Shown: piece after piece, positions 15,676 to 23,467 of the stretch
Numbering within the stretch: the stretch's first letter is position 1
Layout: the number at the start of each line of letters is the position of its first letter
Assembly (NCBI GenBank): GCA_016872675.1
Contig: VGZG01000030.1
Span: 1 to 40,274 of the forward strand
Direction: 5' to 3'
Length of the DNA: 40,274 nt
Source: Planctomycetota bacterium
GTDB lineage: Bacteria > Planctomycetota > UBA1135 > UBA2386
Notes under the pieces: generated by a model
The model's database searches: none
What the model saw: only the letters and a program-made list of their open reading frames with translations
What the model was told of the DNA's origin: nothing
Translations under genes and position numbers: made by a program

Positions 15676-17348
15676 ACGAGATGATGAAGACCGTCGCCAT
15701 CGCCGGCGGCGCCGTCGCGCTCGCGATCCTCGCGTCGACGATGGGTCCCAAGGAGATCAAGAACGACCTGTTCTCCGACCAGGGGCAGGTGTTCTTCCCC
15801 CAGTTCAACGATCCGAACGCCGCGGTTGACCTCGAGGTGACGCAGTTCCTCGAAGGCTCGGCGGAGGCGCGCAAGTTCGCGGTGCGCCGCGACGCCGAGG
15901 GCCGCTGGACGATCCCGTCGCACGGCAACTACCCGGCGGACGCCAAGGACCGCATGGGCAAGGCTGCCGCGCTGCTGATCGGCCTGAAGAAGGACCAGTG
16001 CGTCGGTGAGCGCAAGGAGGACGAGGTCGCCTACGGCGTCGTCGATCCGCTCGACGGCGGCGCCGACACGAAGGGCCGCGGCACGCGCGTCACCATGAAG
16101 GACAGCGCCGGCAACGTCCTGGCCGACCTGATCGTCGGCAAGGAGGTCGAGAAGAAGACGCAGGTGCGATACCTGCGCGTGCCGGGCAAGAAGCGCGTCT
16201 ACGCCGCCAAGCTCGACGGCGAGGTGTCGACGAAGTTCGCCGACTGGATCGAGACCGACCTGCTCAAGGCGCAGTCGTGGGACATCGCCAAGGTCACGAT
16301 GGACAACTACTCCGTCGACGAGACCAACGGCACGATCAAGAAAGGCGATGTCTACGTCGCCACCAAGGACGACGCCGGCAAGTGGGCGTTCGACGGCGTC
16401 GACCCGGCCAAGGAGGAGGCCAACGAGGACAAGCTGCGCGAGGTCGGCGACACGCTCGGCCAGATCAAGATCGTCGGCGTGCGCAAGAAGCCCGAGGGCC
16501 TGACGGCCATGCTCGAGCAGGCGACCGGATTCGATCGCCAGATCCTGCGCCAGACGCTCGCCGAGAAGGGCTACTTCGTCGCCAACAACGGCAAGCTGGT
16601 CAGCAACGAAGGCGACCTGCTGTTCGAGACCAAGAAGGGCGTGCGCTACACGCTGCGCTTCGGCGAACTGGTCCCGGGCTCCGGCCTCGACGTGTCGTCG
16701 GGCGCCGAGGATCCCAAGAACAAGCCGAAGGAAGGCGAGGCGCCGAAGCCCGGCGACAGCCGCTACCTGATGGTCACCGCCGAGTTCGCCGAGTCGATCC
16801 TGCAGAAGCCGGCGGGCGTCCGTCTGGCGCCGGACCAGCTCGACAAGCGCGCCGCCGCGCGCCGCGACATCGAGGACATCCAGAAGGCGATCGAGGCCTT
16901 CCGCGCCAAGAACGGCAACAAGCTGCCCGAGTCGCTGGCCAAGCTGGCCGAGAAGCCTGCCGAGGGCGTAGCGCTGCTCGCCGAGCTGAAGAAGGACCCG
17001 TGGGGCAACGACTACATCCTGTCGGCCGCGGGCGACAGCTACGTGGCGCTCAGCTACGCCGATGGCAATGCCGAAGGCGGCGAAGGCGCCGCTGCGGACG
17101 TGCGCAGCGACCGCCTGCCGCTCGAGGACGAGTTGAAGAAGGCCGCCGACGAGTGGACCGAGCACGACCGCAAGGTCGACGAGGGCAAGAAGGAGGCCGA
17201 GAAGCTGACGAAGCGCTTCGGTGGCTGGTACTACGCCATCGACGGCGCGCTGTTCCAGAAGCTCAAGCCCAAGCGCGCGGATCTGGTCAAGCCGAAGGCG
17301 GCGGAGGCCGCCGCGCCGCCGACGACGGGCAACGAACCGCCGAAGTGA
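15672..17348 (+). CDS. DUF4340 protein with an embedded GspG-like (T2SS pseudopilin) domain
   Basis: 558 residues with an N-terminal membrane anchor (KTVAIAGGAVALAILAST). Residues about 30-390 follow the DUF4340 pattern usually found beside GldA/GldFG (VTQFLEGSAEARKFAVRRD; YGVVDPLDGG; ADLIVGKEVEKKTQVRYLR; KKGDVYVATKDDAGKW). Residues about 395-480 are different: ARRDIEDIQKAIEAFRAKNG, then LAELKKDPWGNDY, then SYADGNAEGGEGAAADV. This is the order and spacing of the GspG major pseudopilin globular domain, including the Asp/Gly-rich calcium loop. The GspG prepilin cleavage site and N-terminal hydrophobic helix are absent. A charged helical tail follows. The start is fixed by GGAGG at 15661-15665 and the 4-nt overlap with the permease gene. 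Confidence 0.88.
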   Translation: MNEMMKTVAIAGGAVALAILASTMGPKEIKNDLFSDQGQVFFPQFNDPNAAVDLEVTQFLEGSAEARKFAVRRDAEGRWTIPSHGNYPADAKDRMGKAAALLIGLKKDQCVGERKEDEVAYGVVDPLDGGADTKGRGTRVTMKDSAGNVLADLIVGKEVEKKTQVRYLRVPGKKRVYAAKLDGEVSTKFADWIETDLLKAQSWDIAKVTMDNYSVDETNGTIKKGDVYVATKDDAGKWAFDGVDPAKEEANEDKLREVGDTLGQIKIVGVRKKPEGLTAMLEQATGFDRQILRQTLAEKGYFVANNGKLVSNEGDLLFETKKGVRYTLRFGELVPGSGLDVSSGAEDPKNKPKEGEAPKPGDSRYLMVTAEFAESILQKPAGVRLAPDQLDKRAAARRDIEDIQKAIEAFRAKNGNKLPESLAKLAEKPAEGVALLAELKKDPWGNDYILSAAGDSYVALSYADGNAEGGEGAAADVRSDRLPLEDELKKAADEWTEHDRKVDEGKKEAEKLTKRFGGWYYAIDGALFQKLKPKRADLVKPKAAEAAAPPTTGNEPPK

Positions 17349-17385
17349 TCGGTGGCTTGCCGGATGCGCGACAGCGCGGATGTGA

Positions 17386-17410
17386 CGCGGGCCACCTGGG
17401 GTGGCCCGCG
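17386..17410 (+). terminator. Hairpin ending the ABC operon
   Basis: CGCGGGCCAC and GTGGCCCGCG form a perfect 10-bp stem around a 5-nt loop, 37 nt after the DUF4340 stop and 52 nt before the next start. There is no T-tract, but the isolated position between two units supports a terminator role. Confidence 0.55.
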
Positions 17411-17462
17411 CGCGCAGCGTAGGATACTGGCCGTGTCCAGAACCCAAACCCCGAGGAGCACG

Positions 17463-18623
17463 ATGATGACGAGTTTGCTCGCCACCCTGCTCTTGCTGCT
17501 CGCGCCGAGCGCCGCGTTCGCCCAAGGGCAGACGCCGCCGACGGCCGCCGCGCAGCAGGATCCCGAAGCGGCCTACAACGAGTTGGTCAAGGCCTTCAAC
17601 AAGGCGATCAACGACTGGCAGACCGAGGCCCAGGTCGCGGTCGAGAAGGCGCAGGCCGAAGGCGGGCGCATGCCGGCCATCGCCATGCAGCCGCCTACCA
17701 AGCAGTTCATCGGCCAGGCGCAGGAATTGGCCGCCGAGCACGCCGGCAAGGACGCAGCGGTGCCGTTCCTCGGCTTCATCCTCAAGTACGCGAGCAACGA
17801 GCGCGCGGCGGTCAAGAAGGCGATCGCGACGCTCGTCGCCGACCATGCGACCAGCAAGGCAATCGGCGACGTGCTCCCGCACGTCGGCAACGCCATGCGC
17901 TTTGGCGCCAGGGGGCAGGTGATGGCGCTGCTCGACACGGTGGCGACCGGGCACCCGGACGCCGACGTCAAGGCGCAGGGCCTGCTGGTCCGCGGCGGCA
18001 TGCGGCTACAGACGGCCCAGGACGACGCGCAGCGCAAGGCGGCCGAGGCCGATCTGCGCGCCGTCGCGACGACGACGAAGAACGAGGAGCTGCTCGCGCA
18101 GGCGAAGGATGCGCTGTTCGAGATCGAGCACCTGCAGGTCGGCTGCAAGGCGCCGGAGATCGCCGGCGTCGACACCGACGGCGTGCCGTTCAAGCTCAGC
18201 GACTACCGCGGCAAGGTCATCCTGCTCGACTTCTGGGGATTCTGGTGAGGCCCTTGCCGGGCCATGATCCCGCACGAGCGGTCGCTCGTGGAGAAGTGGA
18301 AGGACAAGCCGTTCGTCATCCTGGGCGTCAACAGCGACGGCACGGAGATCGAGGAAGGCCTCAAGAAGTTCCGTGAGATGGCGAAGGAAGAGGGCGTCAC
18401 GTGGCGCAGCTTCCGCGACGAGGGCAGCACGCCGCGCATCAGCGAGACCTGGCGCGTCCAGGGCTGGCCGACGCTGTACTACATCGACCATGACGGCGTC
18501 ATCCGGCACAAGGACGTGCGGGACGAGGCCGCGATGGAGCAGGCGCTCGAGGCGATGATCGTCGCCGCCGAAGCGGCCGCGAAGGCGCCGGCGAAGCCCA
18601 AGCCGGAGACGCCCGGCAAGTAG
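17463..18623 (+). CDS. Exported TlpA/thioredoxin-like selenoprotein (Sec262, UGPC active site)
   Basis: Read with TGA at 18246-18248 as selenocysteine, this is one 386-residue protein. Residues 1-21 are a Sec signal peptide (LLATLLLLLAPSAAFA then QG). About 25-225 is an all-helical, charged region. From about 230 comes a TlpA/AhpC-type thioredoxin fold: VGCKAPEIAGVDTDG, GKVILLDFWGFW-U-GPC (Sec262, Cys265), RAMIPHERSLVEKW, VILGVNSD, and the cis-Pro loop GWPTLYYID. The tail is Ala/Lys/Pro-rich. The parts before and after the TGA are in the same frame with nothing missing between them, and Sec stands exactly where Cys stands in relatives. A SECIS-like hairpin follows. GAGGAG at 17453-17458 serves the ATG at 17463 or 17466. 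The alternative is a gene inactivated by a TGC to TGA change; position, frame and hairpin argue against it. Confidence 0.85.
18246..18248 (+). other. In-frame TGA read as selenocysteine
   Basis: The codons around it read TTC TGG TGA GGC CCT TGC CGG GCC, that is F-W-U-G-P-C-R-A. The TGA occupies the nucleophilic first Cys of the thioredoxin CxxC motif. TGA serves as an ordinary stop in other genes of this window, so a general reassignment of the codon is excluded. Confidence 0.83.
18273..18290 (+). promoter_or_regulatory. Bacterial SECIS-like hairpin
   Basis: CACGAGC and GCTCGTG form a perfect 7-bp stem closing a GGTC loop (18280-18283). The loop begins 31 nt after the TGA, within the roughly 16-37 nt used by bacterial SECIS elements, and its first two bases are G as these elements require. 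The E. coli fdhF element also shows GGUC in its apical loop. The hairpin lies inside the coding region (residues PHERSLVE), as is normal in bacteria. A second 5-bp hairpin (GGCCC/GGGCC, 18249-18263) directly abuts the TGA. Confidence 0.75.
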
Positions 18624-18951
18624 CTGAAAACGCGTGGCGGTGACCACCCAGCGACCAGACGGCGGCGAGCGTGCTCGCGAACAGCAGTGGCAGCGCGACG
18701 AGCCCGGTCACCAGCCCGCCGGCGGCGTGCTCGAGCGGCATCGGTTGCCACGTCGACGCGAGCGTCCAGGCGAGGCTGGCGGCGACAGCGGCGGCGACGA
18801 GGCCCGCGCGCATCGGGTAACCGTCGCCCGCCGGGACGGCCTGCGATGGCGGCAAGCCCTCGTTCGGGTGCGCCGAGGGCCGTTCTGCCGGCGACGATCG
18901 GTTCGCGGCGTTCGTGGCCGGCGCCGGCGAGCCATCAGCTGGCGGCAGCAT
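18499..18951 (-). CDS. Possible small membrane protein overlapping the selenoprotein gene
   Basis: The reading frame from an ATG at 18951 gives 150 residues. A polar Pro/Ala/Ser-rich N-terminus is followed by two hydrophobic segments (RAGLVAAAVAASLAWTLAS and GLVTGLVALPLLFASTLAAV), which look like real membrane helices. Beyond HRHAFS the frame runs antisense over the last 125 bp of the selenoprotein gene and becomes Arg/Pro-rich, as shadow frames do. A genuine gene may therefore have lost its stop, or the whole frame may be accidental. An internal ATG at 18813 is another possible start. No family recognised. Confidence 0.35.
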   Translation of the reverse strand: MLPPADGSPAPATNAANRSSPAERPSAHPNEGLPPSQAVPAGDGYPMRAGLVAAAVAASLAWTLASTWQPMPLEHAAGGLVTGLVALPLLFASTLAAVWSLGGHRHAFSATCRASPAWASPAPSRPLRRRRSSPRAPAPSRPRPARPCAG

Positions 18952-18981
18952 GCGCGCGCGGCGAGGCGGAAGAGGAAGGAC

Positions 18982-19058
18982 TGGTGGGCAGAGCCAGGGT
19001 TGAACTGGCGACCCCAGCATTTTCAGTGCTGTGCTCTACCAACTGAGCTATCTGCCCG
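18982..19058 (-). tRNA. tRNA-Phe (anticodon GAA), CCA encoded
   Basis: On the minus strand the acceptor stem is GGGCAGA/TCTGCCC. The D arm is TAGCTCAGTTGGTAGAGC. The anticodon stem is CAGCA/TGCTG with loop CTGAAAA, so the anticodon is GAA. The T arm is GCCAG-TTCAACC-CTGGC. Discriminator A at 18985 is followed by an encoded CCA at 18984-18982. A 7-bp hairpin (19064-19085) lies just upstream and may end the preceding minus-strand operon. Confidence 0.97.
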
Positions 19059-19239
19059 ACCAGTGCCGCTGCGCCTTGCGGCACAACGGGGGCGAGAAAA
19101 GGTAGCGACCCTCGCGGGGGCGCGCAAGCGCGAAGGCTCGCGCCGGGACGCGCGGACCGTGCCATCGGACCCGTCGCGCCGGCGCGTGCGGCCATCAGGA
19201 CCGACGTTCGCGCCCGCAGCGCCGCGTTTGCGCGACTGA

Positions 19240-20283
19240 TCACCCGACGTCGTCGCGGCGGCGCAGTCGGTAGTGCGACACCAGCCACTCGTTGCCGTTG
19301 GCGAAGCCCCACAGCTCCGCGCAGGCCATGAAGAACACTCGCCACAGGTTGGCCATCGTGTCGGCGCGTTCGCCGTAGCACTCGCGCAGGGCCGGTTGCA
19401 GCTCGGCGCGGGCGCGGTCGAAGTTGACGAGCCAGGCCTCGGCGGTCTTGGCGTAATGGACGCCGTTGACGCGCCAGTGGCTCTCAACCGCGAGGTGGTC
19501 CTGGAAGTGCAGCATCTGCGCGTCGGCGGGCATCTGGCCGCCGGTGAAGAAGTGCTTGGCCATCCAGTCGTCGTCGCCGTCGACCGCAAACGGGTAGCCG
19601 ACGGTCGCGTGCGTGAAGACGTGCACGAACATCTTGCCGCCGGGCTGCAGCCAGCTGGCGCAACGCGCCAGCAGCGCGCGCCAGTTGCGCGCATGCTCCA
19701 TCATCTCGACCGAGACGATGCGGTCGAAACGGCCGGGCGGCGTGAAGGCGTTGGCGTCGGCGGTCAGGATCTCGACGTTGCACAGACCCTCCTGCGCCGC
19801 GCGCGCCAGGATGTCGGCGCGCTGGCTGCGCGAGTTGCTGACGCCGACGACCTGGCACGTTGGGAAGTTGCGCGCGATCCACAGCGAGACCGAGCCCCAG
19901 CCGCAGCCGAGGTCGAGCACGCGCATGCCGTCCTGGATCTCGGCGCGCTCGCAGGTCAGCTTCAGCATTGCCGCTTCGGCCTCGTCGAGCGTGCGGCAAT
20001 CGGGGCCCCACAGGCCCGAGCTGTACTTGCGGAAGCGGCCGAGGACGCGCGCGTAGAACGCCGCCGGGACTTCGTAGTGCTGCTCGTTGGCGGCCTTGGT
20101 CTCGACCGCGATCGGGCTGCGGTCGCACTCGGCGATCCAGGCCAGCAGGCGGCGCGAGGCCGCTTCCGGGTCGTGCGCCTGTTCGACCCGCAGGCGGTCG
20201 CGCAGCAGTCGCCGGATGCCGATGCGGATCAGCCAGTCGGGCAGCAATCCGCGCTCCAGCCATCGTTCGGCGCGAGTCGTCAT
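19240..20283 (-). CDS. CFA-synthase-like SAM-dependent methyltransferase
   Basis: 347 residues. It has the cyclopropane-fatty-acid-synthase-like methyltransferase pattern: HYEVPAAFYARVLG (substrate side), FRKYSSGLWG, then the SAM-binding motif VLDLGCGWGSVSLWIA, and VSVEMMEHARNW further on. The family methylates or cyclopropanates double bonds of membrane phospholipid acyl chains, or methylates small molecules in plant coclaurine N-methyltransferase-like members. The start is set by an ATGA overlap with the stop of the DUF1295 gene, so the two are translationally coupled. The frame is open further upstream, but that part is antisense to nothing recognisable and lies inside the DUF1295 gene. 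A second CFA-type enzyme is encoded at 24270 in the divergent operon, which suggests distinct acyl substrates or steps. Confidence 0.88.
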   Translation of the reverse strand: MTTRAERWLERGLLPDWLIRIGIRRLLRDRLRVEQAHDPEAASRRLLAWIAECDRSPIAVETKAANEQHYEVPAAFYARVLGRFRKYSSGLWGPDCRTLDEAEAAMLKLTCERAEIQDGMRVLDLGCGWGSVSLWIARNFPTCQVVGVSNSRSQRADILARAAQEGLCNVEILTADANAFTPPGRFDRIVSVEMMEHARNWRALLARCASWLQPGGKMFVHVFTHATVGYPFAVDGDDDWMAKHFFTGGQMPADAQMLHFQDHLAVESHWRVNGVHYAKTAEAWLVNFDRARAELQPALRECYGERADTMANLWRVFFMACAELWGFANGNEWLVSHYRLRRRDDVG

Positions 20284-21068
20284 GGTCCTTCGATCCGCCG
20301 CGGCAACCATGGCACGAACGCGTTGGTCTCCTGCTGGTAGCGACGGTAGTCGTCGCCGCGGCTCTTCAGCGCCTGCAGTTCGGTGTACGGCACGCCGCTG
20401 ACGAAGCGCACCAGCACGAACATCGCCGCCGGCTGCACGACAGCCCACCAGCCTGCCGCGGGCGCCGCGAGCAGCGCGATGCCGCACCAGGTCAGCCACT
20501 CGAAGAAGTAGTTGGGGTGGCGGCTGTAGCGCCACAGCCCGCGGCGGCAAGCGCGGCCGCGCAGCGACGGATCGCGGCGATGGGCTTCGAGTTGGCGGTC
20601 GGCGAGCGCTTCGAGCGCCTGCGCGGCGACGATCACGGCCAGGCCAGCGAACTGTGCTGGGGCGAGCGCGGGCGCGTCGTGGCCGGCGACGAACCAGAAC
20701 GGCAGCGCGAACAGGAACGCCGCCGCCGCCTGCAGTTGGTAGAACCAGAAGAAGCGCGCGTGCGCCCGCGTGCCCCAGTGTTGCCGCATCGCGCGGTAGC
20801 GGCCGTCCTCGCCGGCGTGGCTGAGCACGCGGTGCGCGATGAGATGCCAAGACAGCCGGCCGCTCCAGACGCCGGCGACCGCGGCGGCGGCGACCCGCTG
20901 GACCGCATGACCGTCACCGGCGGCGGCGGCGGCGAGCGCGAGCGCGCCGATCGCCGCGGCCCACGCGGCGTCCACCGAGGTCGCGTCGTTCGTGCGCGTC
21001 TGGCGGAACCAGAGCAGCGCGAACGTCACGCTGCATGCGATGGCGATGATGGCGAGCGGCGGAATCAC
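20280..21068 (-). CDS. DUF1295 (steroid 5-alpha-reductase-like) membrane protein
   Basis: 262 residues with six to seven hydrophobic segments. The C-terminal signature GLWRYSRHPNYFFEWLTW (about 182-199) is typical of DUF1295 proteins and of the wider isoprenylcysteine methyltransferase / steroid 5-alpha-reductase superfamily. GVPYTELQALKSRGDDYRRYQQETNAF near the end matches as well. The family is often found beside CFA-type methyltransferases in lipid-modification clusters, and NADPH-dependent reduction of a lipid double bond is a reasonable guess, not shown. It is the first gene of the leftward operon and is separated by 99 bp from the divergent desaturase operon. Confidence 0.87.
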   Translation of the reverse strand: MIPPLAIIAIACSVTFALLWFRQTRTNDATSVDAAWAAAIGALALAAAAAGDGHAVQRVAAAAVAGVWSGRLSWHLIAHRVLSHAGEDGRYRAMRQHWGTRAHARFFWFYQLQAAAAFLFALPFWFVAGHDAPALAPAQFAGLAVIVAAQALEALADRQLEAHRRDPSLRGRACRRGLWRYSRHPNYFFEWLTWCGIALLAAPAAGWWAVVQPAAMFVLVRFVSGVPYTELQALKSRGDDYRRYQQETNAFVPWLPRRIEGP

Positions 21069-21167
21069 GCGGTGGTTCTTTGTGGCGCCCGAATGTCGGA
21101 TCCAAGGTTGCTTGCTTCGCCCGCTGACGGTTGCATCTTCTCTCCTGCTCCCGCAGCAACCTCTCGC
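21069..21167. promoter_or_regulatory. Divergent promoter region of the lipid-modification locus
   Basis: The 99 bp between the divergent DUF1295 and desaturase starts must hold promoters for both operons. The region is less GC-rich than its surroundings (TGGTTCTTTG, GGATCCAAGG, TTGCATCTTC). I could not assign a clear -35/-10 pair or a named regulator site on either strand. Confidence 0.45.
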
Positions 21168-22151
21168 ATGACGTCGGCTGAACCGCTCGTAAACCCGGAA
21201 ATTTCAGAAGTCGCGGATAGCACGGTTGGCGGCCTTGCAGGCGTGATCGACGGACGCATCGTCGAATTGCCTCGGCCATCGGCGCGCGGCGTCGGCGAGG
21301 AGATTGCCTGGGGCCGCGTTTGGCCGTTCCTCGTGCTGCAGGCGAGTTGCGCGCTCGTCTTCGTCGTCGGCTGGAGCCCGGTTGCCGTCATCGTCTGCGC
21401 CGCACTCTATCTGGTGCGGATGTTCGGCATCACCGCTTTCTACCACCGCTACTTCTCGCACCGGACCTTCACGGTCGGGCGCGGCATGCAGTTCATCGGC
21501 GCGCTGCTCGGCGCGGCGGCGACGCAGCGAGGGCCGCTGTGGTGGGCGGCGCACCACCGGCAGCACCATCGCCACAGCGACACCGACCAGGACGCGCACT
21601 CGCCGGTCGCCCACGGCTTCTGGTGGTCGCACATCGGCTGGATCGCCTCGCCGCGCCACCATGAGACCGACCTGCCGCAGGTGCCAGACCTCGCGCGCTT
21701 CCCCGAGTTGCGCTGGCTCGACCGCAACGACCTCGCCGTGCCGTTCGCTATGCTCGGCGGCTTGCTGCTGCTCGGCTGGGGCCTTGCGACCTGGGCGCCG
21801 TCGCTCGGCACCGACGCGCTGCAGATGGCGGTGTGGGGTTTCAGCGTCTCGACGACGATCCTGTTCCACGCCACCGCGTCGATCAACAGCCTCGCGCACC
21901 TGGTCGGCAAGCGCGTCTGGCCGACGACGGACAAGAGTCGCAACTCGCTGGTGCTGGCGCTGCTGACCCTCGGCGAGGGCTGGCACAACAATCATCACTG
22001 GTGCCCGGGCACGGTGCGCCAAGGCTTTCGCTGGTGGGAGATCGACATCTGCTACTACGTGCTGCGGATGCTGTCGTGGGTCGGGCTCGTGCGCGAGTTG
22101 CGGCCGATCCCGGCGCGCGCGCGCGACGAATCGCGCCGCATCCGCGGATGA
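21168..22151 (+). CDS. Fatty acid (acyl-CoA/acyl-lipid) desaturase
   Basis: 327 residues with four membrane segments and the three His boxes of membrane-bound delta-9-type desaturases: HRYFSH, HHRQHH and HNNHH (EGWHNNHHW). These bind the di-iron centre that, with O2 and an electron donor, introduces a cis double bond into a fatty acyl chain. The first 45 residues are a polar extension without counterpart in short bacterial desaturases. The ATG at 21168 is the first in-frame start after the divergent operon. The stop overlaps the next start by 4 nt. As first gene of a four-gene coupled operon it probably supplies the unsaturated acyl substrate for the methyltransferases. Confidence 0.92.
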   Translation: MTSAEPLVNPEISEVADSTVGGLAGVIDGRIVELPRPSARGVGEEIAWGRVWPFLVLQASCALVFVVGWSPVAVIVCAALYLVRMFGITAFYHRYFSHRTFTVGRGMQFIGALLGAAATQRGPLWWAAHHRQHHRHSDTDQDAHSPVAHGFWWSHIGWIASPRHHETDLPQVPDLARFPELRWLDRNDLAVPFAMLGGLLLLGWGLATWAPSLGTDALQMAVWGFSVSTTILFHATASINSLAHLVGKRVWPTTDKSRNSLVLALLTLGEGWHNNHHWCPGTVRQGFRWWEIDICYYVLRMLSWVGLVRELRPIPARARDESRRIRG

Positions 22152-23467
22152 CGCGCGCGGCGGCCTTCCTCGGTCCCGGCAAGAAGCGCATCGCGGTCGT
22201 CGGCGCCGGCATTGCGGGCCTCGTCGCCGCCGAGCGGCTGGCGTGCGCGCACGACGTCACGGTCTTCGAGGCTGAACCGCGCCTCGGCGGCCACACGCAC
22301 ACGGTCGACGTGCCGACCATGGACGGCAGCAGCGTCGCCGTCGACACTGGCTTCATCGTCTGCAACGACCGGACATACCCAGGCTTCCTCGCGCTGATGG
22401 CGCGTCTCGGCGTGCCACTGCGGCCCTCCACGATGAGCTTCTCGCTGCGCTGCGAGCGCACCGGGTTCGAGTACAACGGCGCCGACCTCGACCGCCTGTT
22501 CGTGCAGCGCCGCAACCTGCTGCGGCCGTCGCACTGGGGGATGATCCGCGACATCCTGCGCTTCCACCGCGACGCGCTGGCGCGGCGCGGCAGCGAGATG
22601 CCGCTCGGCGACGTGCTGGTCCGCGGCGGCTACGGCCGTGCGTTCCGCGAGCGCTACCTTGTGCCGATGATGGCGGCGATCTGGTCGGCGGAGCCGCAGA
22701 AGCTCATGGCGATGCCGGCGCGCTTCTTCGTCACCTTCTTCGAGAACCACGGGATGTTGACGGTGAACGACCGGCCGCAGTGGTTCACGGTCGCCGGCGG
22801 CTCGCGCAGCTACCTCGCCCCGCTCGCTGCCAGCTTCCGCGACCGTGTTCGCCTCGGCGCGCCAGTCGCGCGGCTGCAGCGCACGGCGGACGGCGTGCTG
22901 GTGACGGTCCGCGGCCAACAGCCCGAGCGCTTCGACGGCGTCGTCGTCGCCGCGCACACCGACCAGGCGCTGGCGATGCTTGGCGACGCCGACGACGCCG
23001 AGCGCGCGACGCTCGGCGCGATCCCGTACCAGGAGAACGACGTCGTGCTGCACACCGACGCATCGCTGCTGCCGCGGCGCAAGAAGGCGTGGGCGGCGTG
23101 GAACTACCACCTGCCGGCGCAGCCGTCGGCGCGCGCGACCGTGACGTACTGCATGAACCTGCTGCAGGGCCTGCCAGGCGACGTGATCTACAACGTCACG
23201 CTCAACCGGACCGACGCCATCGATCCGGCGAAGGTCTTGCGCCGCTTCGTCTACCACCACCCGGTGTTCGACACAGCTGGCGTGCGGGCGCAGGAGCGTG
23301 TCGCCGACCTCAGCGGCCGCCGGCGCGTGTGGTGGTGCGGCGCGTGGTGCGGCTTCGGCTTCCACGAGGATGGCGTGCAGGCAGGTCGTCGCGTCGCCGC
23401 CGACTTCGGGCTCGGCGACGGCGCAATGGCCACTGGCAGCGCGGCGATGGCGGGGGCCTCGGCGTGA
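22148..23467 (+). CDS. FAD-dependent amine-oxidase-fold oxidoreductase
   Basis: 439 residues. The dinucleotide-binding motif IAVVGAGIAGLVAAERL is at about 15-31, followed by the acidic end of the second strand and RLGGHTHTVDV, the FAD signature of the amine oxidase / phytoene-desaturase superfamily. The C-terminal part (WWCGAWCGFGFHEDGVQAG) carries the expected FAD-contact Gly cluster. Homologues of this type (COG2907) sit next to DUF1365 and CFA synthase genes in many bacteria. Their likely role is oxidation or reduction of a modified acyl chain; the reaction is not established by the sequence. It overlaps by 4 nt with both neighbouring genes. Confidence 0.88.
   Translation: MTRAAAFLGPGKKRIAVVGAGIAGLVAAERLACAHDVTVFEAEPRLGGHTHTVDVPTMDGSSVAVDTGFIVCNDRTYPGFLALMARLGVPLRPSTMSFSLRCERTGFEYNGADLDRLFVQRRNLLRPSHWGMIRDILRFHRDALARRGSEMPLGDVLVRGGYGRAFRERYLVPMMAAIWSAEPQKLMAMPARFFVTFFENHGMLTVNDRPQWFTVAGGSRSYLAPLAASFRDRVRLGAPVARLQRTADGVLVTVRGQQPERFDGVVVAAHTDQALAMLGDADDAERATLGAIPYQENDVVLHTDASLLPRRKKAWAAWNYHLPAQPSARATVTYCMNLLQGLPGDVIYNVTLNRTDAIDPAKVLRRFVYHHPVFDTAGVRAQERVADLSGRRRVWWCGAWCGFGFHEDGVQAGRRVAADFGLGDGAMATGSAAMAGASA

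Noticed and set aside
12278-17348. Evidence for gliding motility
   Set aside because: GldA/F/G-like ABC operons occur widely in non-gliding bacteria, and no other gliding or type IX secretion gene is present here.
18246-18263. Frameshift or nonsense pseudogene at the TlpA-like gene
   Set aside because: Both halves are in the same frame, no residue of the fold is missing, the stop is TGA exactly at the catalytic Cys, and a SECIS-like hairpin follows. Selenocysteine explains all of these together.
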